Source of the DNA: Hyphomicrobiales bacterium | GTDB lineage: Bacteria > Pseudomonadota > Alphaproteobacteria > Rhizobiales > Rhizobiaceae | Direction of reading: 5' to 3' | Assembly (NCBI GenBank): GCA_900465915.1 | Contig: UBKJ01000011.1 | Location: 1 to 64,000 of the forward strand | Length of the DNA stretch: 64,000 nt | Shown: positions 61,263 to 64,000 of the stretch, one piece after another | Layout of the letters: every line of letters begins with the position of its first letter | Numbering within the stretch: position 1 is the first letter of the stretch | The notes under the pieces: generated by a model | What the model saw: the letters and a program-made list of their open reading frames with translations, nothing else | What the model was told of the DNA's origin: nothing | Databases searched by the model: none | Translations under genes and position numbers: made by a program

Positions 61263-61958
61263 TCAGGCGTCGGCCTCGCGCAGGCGATAGCCGACGCCGG
61301 TTTCGGTGACGATATAGCGCGGCTGGTCGGGCGTGGCCTCGATCTTCTGGCGTAGCTGGCGGATATAGATGCGCAGATATTGCACGTCCGCCGCCGGTCC
61401 CCACACATGGTTGAGGATATACTGGTGCGTCAGCACCTTGCCGGCATATTGCACCATCAGGCGCAGGATGTCGTATTCCTTGGGCGAGAGCTTCACCTCC
61501 GCGCCATCCACCTTCACGATGCGCCGCACCAGATCGACCGACAGGCCGCCGGTCTGGAACACGGGCTTCTCGCCCTGCCGCTGGAGGCGGTGGCGCAGCG
61601 CCACGCGCAGGCGCGCAGCCAGCTCGCGCATGCCGAAGGGCTTGGTGACGTAGTCGTCCGCCCCAAGCTCCAGCGCGCGTACGATGCCCGCCTCGTCGGT
61701 GCGGCTCGACAGGATGAGGATGGGCAGGTCGCGGCCTTCCCGCCGCCATTTGAGCAGCAGTTCGTGCCCGTCCGTGTCGGGCAGGCCGAGATCGAGCAGC
61801 ACGAGGTCCGGTTTGTCGCCGTCGAGCCTTTCCTCCGCTTCCGCCGCGTTCGCCGCCTCGACCACGCCGTAGCCCTCGGTGGTGAGGCCGACGCGCAGCA
61901 GGCGGCGGATGGGGGCTTCGTCGTCCACGATCAGGACCTTTACGTCTTGCGTCGTCAT
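61263..61958 (-). CDS. kdpE: response regulator KdpE
   Basis: A 231-residue OmpR-type regulator. The receiver domain carries the acidic pair VDDE, the phospho-acceptor Asp in VLLDLGLPD and the conserved Lys in YVTKPF. The winged-helix DNA-binding part ends in the typical YIRQLRQKIE and TETGVGYRL. It overlaps kdpD (ATGA). With KdpD it controls the high-affinity potassium transporter KdpFABC, whose genes are not in this window and may lie to the right. Confidence 0.93.
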   Translation of the reverse strand: MTTQDVKVLIVDDEAPIRRLLRVGLTTEGYGVVEAANAAEAEERLDGDKPDLVLLDLGLPDTDGHELLLKWRREGRDLPILILSSRTDEAGIVRALELGADDYVTKPFGMRELAARLRVALRHRLQRQGEKPVFQTGGLSVDLVRRIVKVDGAEVKLSPKEYDILRLMVQYAGKVLTHQYILNHVWGPAADVQYLRIYIRQLRQKIEATPDQPRYIVTETGVGYRLREADA

Positions 61959-64000
61959 TGCGTGCGATCCACCTCCGTTTCGTTTGTCGGCCTGGACGCC
62001 GGCATGGGCAGCGAGATGGCGAACACCGCGCCGGGTCCGTCCGCGCGGTTGCGGGCGGTGATGACGCCGCCCATCGCCTCCACGAAGCCGCGCGCGATGG
62101 AAAGCCCCAGCCCCGTGCCCGCCTGCACCCTGTCGCCCTTGCGGACGCGATAGAAGGTGTCGAAAATCCGCTCCGCGTCGTCGGGCGGGATGCCGGGGCC
62201 GCGATCGGCGATTTCGAGGGTCAGCCGGTTCTGCGCGATGCGGGCGTCTATGGTGATCTCCGAGGCCTCGGGCGCATATTTGGCGGCGTTGTCGAGCAGG
62301 TTGAACAGCACCTGCTCGAACAGAACCGCGTCGAGCTTCAGCATGGGCAGGTCGGCGGGCACGGAGACCTGCACCGCATGGCGGGCGAGGATCTTGCCCG
62401 CCCGATGCAGCGCCGCGCCGACGATATCGCCCACATAGTGCATGGACATGTTGGGCTCCATCGCGCCCGCCTCGATGCGCGTCATGTCGAGAAGATTGGC
62501 GATGAAGCGGTTGAGCCGTTCGGACTGCTCGACGATGGTGAGGTGAAGCTCCGCCCGGTCCGCCTCCGGCAGCGAGGCGTCGTATTCGCGCAGCGTGGTG
62601 GCCGCGCCCATGATGGCGGCGAGCGGCGTCTTGAGGTCGTGCGAGATGGAGGTGAGCAGCGCCGAGCGCAGCCGGTCGGTCTCGGCGGCGAGCCGCGCCC
62701 GCTCCACGTCCTCCACCAGTTGCACGCGCTCGATGGCGATGGCCGCCTGATCGGCCAGCGCCTCGAACAGGCGCTGCTGCGCGGGCGTGAGGATAGGCCC
62801 CTGCTTGTCATTGTCGAGGCCGATGACGCCGACGGCGGTGCGCGCGGTCCTGAGCGGGAGATAGAGGCGCTTCGCGCCCGGCAGCGTGTCCGCGCCGCGC
62901 CCGGCGGCGAGATTGTGCTCCCATGCCCAATGGGCGGCGGCGATGTCGGCGTCGGCCAGCGTGTCGTCTGGCGGATAGCCGGCGCGCACGGCGATGCCGT
63001 CCTTTTCCGGCAGCAGGATGACGACGCGCACCTTCAGCATGGAGGCGATCTGGAAGGCGGTCGCCCATAACACGTCGTCGAGCGAGCCGGTGCCGGCCAG
63101 CTTCCGGCTGAACAGGTAGAGGTCCTCGGTCGTGCGCGCCCGCTCGCGCGCGGCGGCGGCCTGCCGATGCACGCGACTCGCCAGATTGCTCGCCACCACG
63201 CTGATGACGAGGAAGAAGGCGAGCGCCACCACGCTTTCGGGATCGGAGATGTCGAGCGTGTAGAGCGGCGGCAGGAAGAAGAAATTATAGGCGAAGGCGC
63301 TCAGCACCGAGGCGAAGAGGGCGGGTCGCAGCCCCAGCGTGACGGCTGCGCCCAGCACGCCGGTGACGAAGACCAGCGCGATGGAGCGCACGTCGAGGAA
63401 TTGTTCGAGCAGCAGGCCCGCGCCGAGCGCCCCAGTGACGAAGGACGCGGCGGAAAGATAGGGCCGGGGGTTGAACGCTTCCGCCGGCGCGGCGGTCCTG
63501 ACGGTGCGCGCGGCGGCGGCCTTGTCCGGCTCCGTGCCGATGGTGAGATGCACGTCGATGACGCCGGAAAGCCGCACCAGCTCATGCCCGACGGAGCTTC
63601 GCCCGATAAAGCCCCGAAGGCGTTCGCGCCAGCGCGGCTGGACCGATTTGCCAGCGACGATCTGGGTGTAATTATGGGTGAAGGCGTAGCGCACGATATC
63701 CTCCGCCACCGACTGGCCGGGGATGATGATCGTCTCGCCGCCGAGCTGTTCGGCGAGCCGCATGGCCGCCGAAAGCTGGTCCTTCTTGTCTTCCGGCAGG
63801 TTGGCGGTCCCGGACGTCTCGATATGGATCGCCGCCCATGGCGCGCGCAGCCGGTCGGCGAGCCGGCGGGCGTAGCGCACCAGCGACAGGCTGCGCGGGC
63901 GCTCGTCCACCGCCACCAGAACCCGGTCGCCCGCCGCCCACGGCCCCTCTATGGCGTTGGCGCGCATGTGGTTGAGAAGCTGCTCGTCCACGCGCTGCGC
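61955..64000 (-). CDS. kdpD: sensor histidine kinase KdpD, 5' end missing at the window edge
   Basis: The frame is open to the right edge (the first visible residues AQRVDEQLLNHMRANAIEGP match the middle of KdpD), so the N-terminal KdpD domain with its P-loop lies outside. Visible domains are a universal-stress-like domain (to about residue 150 of the visible part), four membrane helices of DUF4118, a GAF-like domain, HisKA (SISHDLKTPLAAIMG with the phospho-acceptor His) and HATPase_c (NLLDNAAKYAP, GPGIP, GTGLGLSI). It senses potassium limitation and phosphorylates KdpE, with which it overlaps by ATGA. Confidence 0.93.
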   Translation of the reverse strand, partial: AQRVDEQLLNHMRANAIEGPWAAGDRVLVAVDERPRSLSLVRYARRLADRLRAPWAAIHIETSGTANLPEDKKDQLSAAMRLAEQLGGETIIIPGQSVAEDIVRYAFTHNYTQIVAGKSVQPRWRERLRGFIGRSSVGHELVRLSGVIDVHLTIGTEPDKAAAARTVRTAAPAEAFNPRPYLSAASFVTGALGAGLLLEQFLDVRSIALVFVTGVLGAAVTLGLRPALFASVLSAFAYNFFFLPPLYTLDISDPESVVALAFFLVISVVASNLASRVHRQAAAARERARTTEDLYLFSRKLAGTGSLDDVLWATAFQIASMLKVRVVILLPEKDGIAVRAGYPPDDTLADADIAAAHWAWEHNLAAGRGADTLPGAKRLYLPLRTARTAVGVIGLDNDKQGPILTPAQQRLFEALADQAAIAIERVQLVEDVERARLAAETDRLRSALLTSISHDLKTPLAAIMGAATTLREYDASLPEADRAELHLTIVEQSERLNRFIANLLDMTRIEAGAMEPNMSMHYVGDIVGAALHRAGKILARHAVQVSVPADLPMLKLDAVLFEQVLFNLLDNAAKYAPEASEITIDARIAQNRLTLEIADRGPGIPPDDAERIFDTFYRVRKGDRVQAGTGLGLSIARGFVEAMGGVITARNRADGPGAVFAISLPMPASRPTNETEVDRTQ

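Overview
The window is about 64 kb of GC-rich DNA, apart from an AT-rich left edge (roughly bases 170-500). It reads as the chromosome of an alphaproteobacterium, most likely of the Hyphomicrobiales (Rhizobiales). Supporting signs are tightly overlapping ATGA/GTGA gene junctions, an ECF sigma/anti-sigma pair, two UgpC-type sugar ABC transporters, a cobalamin riboswitch, pseudoazurin and KdpDE. I see no tRNA, rRNA, CRISPR array, insertion sequence or prophage. Species cannot be fixed from the sequence alone.

Left part (0.5-13 kb): an envelope-stress island. A periplasmic methionine sulfoxide repair operon (msrB-dipZ-msrA) is followed by two secreted proteins: a GH25 lysozyme and an unusual fusion of a caspase-like peptidase with a GH25-like domain. 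Then come a LuxR-type regulator and an anti-sigma/ECF sigma pair. Three promoters in this island (ECF operon, luxR-type gene, msr operon) share GGAATA and CGTC boxes at identical spacing, so the ECF factor probably controls all three. A LysE exporter and a membrane PAS-GGDEF-EAL protein follow; its GGDEF motif is degenerate and its EAL motifs are intact.

13-22 kb: a five-gene overlapping cluster (PqqD-like protein, HPr-kinase-like protein, two GT2 glycosyltransferases, nucleotidyltransferase-fold protein) that resembles the uncharacterised HPr-rel-A type systems. Next are an ArsR/SmtB zinc sensor with a His-rich metal-binding protein, and a cobalamin riboswitch driving a BtuFCD-like ABC transporter whose last gene encodes pseudoazurin.

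22-32 kb: a polyol/sugar catabolic locus. It holds a UgpC-type ABC transporter, dihydroxyacetone-kinase family enzyme, SDR dehydrogenase, class II aldolase, DeoR regulator, rhamnulokinase-like FGGY kinase and a divergent binding protein, with a repeated GTTG-N6-GTTG motif at its control regions.

32-41 kb: an exopolysaccharide operon, wecB - bcsB-like - nfrB-like synthase - nfrA-like outer-membrane TPR protein - membrane-anchored protein. The synthase carries MshEN-type c-di-GMP-binding modules at its C terminus, giving a plausible link to the EAL protein at 10.7 kb. 41-55.5 kb: a second sugar ABC transporter, a catabolic HisD-family dehydrogenase, an XRE regulator, an aspartase-like protein lacking catalytic motifs, a ThDP enzyme, an unknown protein and two GMC oxidoreductases.

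55.7-64 kb: a class C beta-lactamase-like serine hydrolase, two small unknown proteins (one immunity-protein-like), an Lrp regulator divergent from diaminopropionate ammonia-lyase plus an M20 amidohydrolase, and kdpE with a 5'-truncated kdpD running off the right edge.
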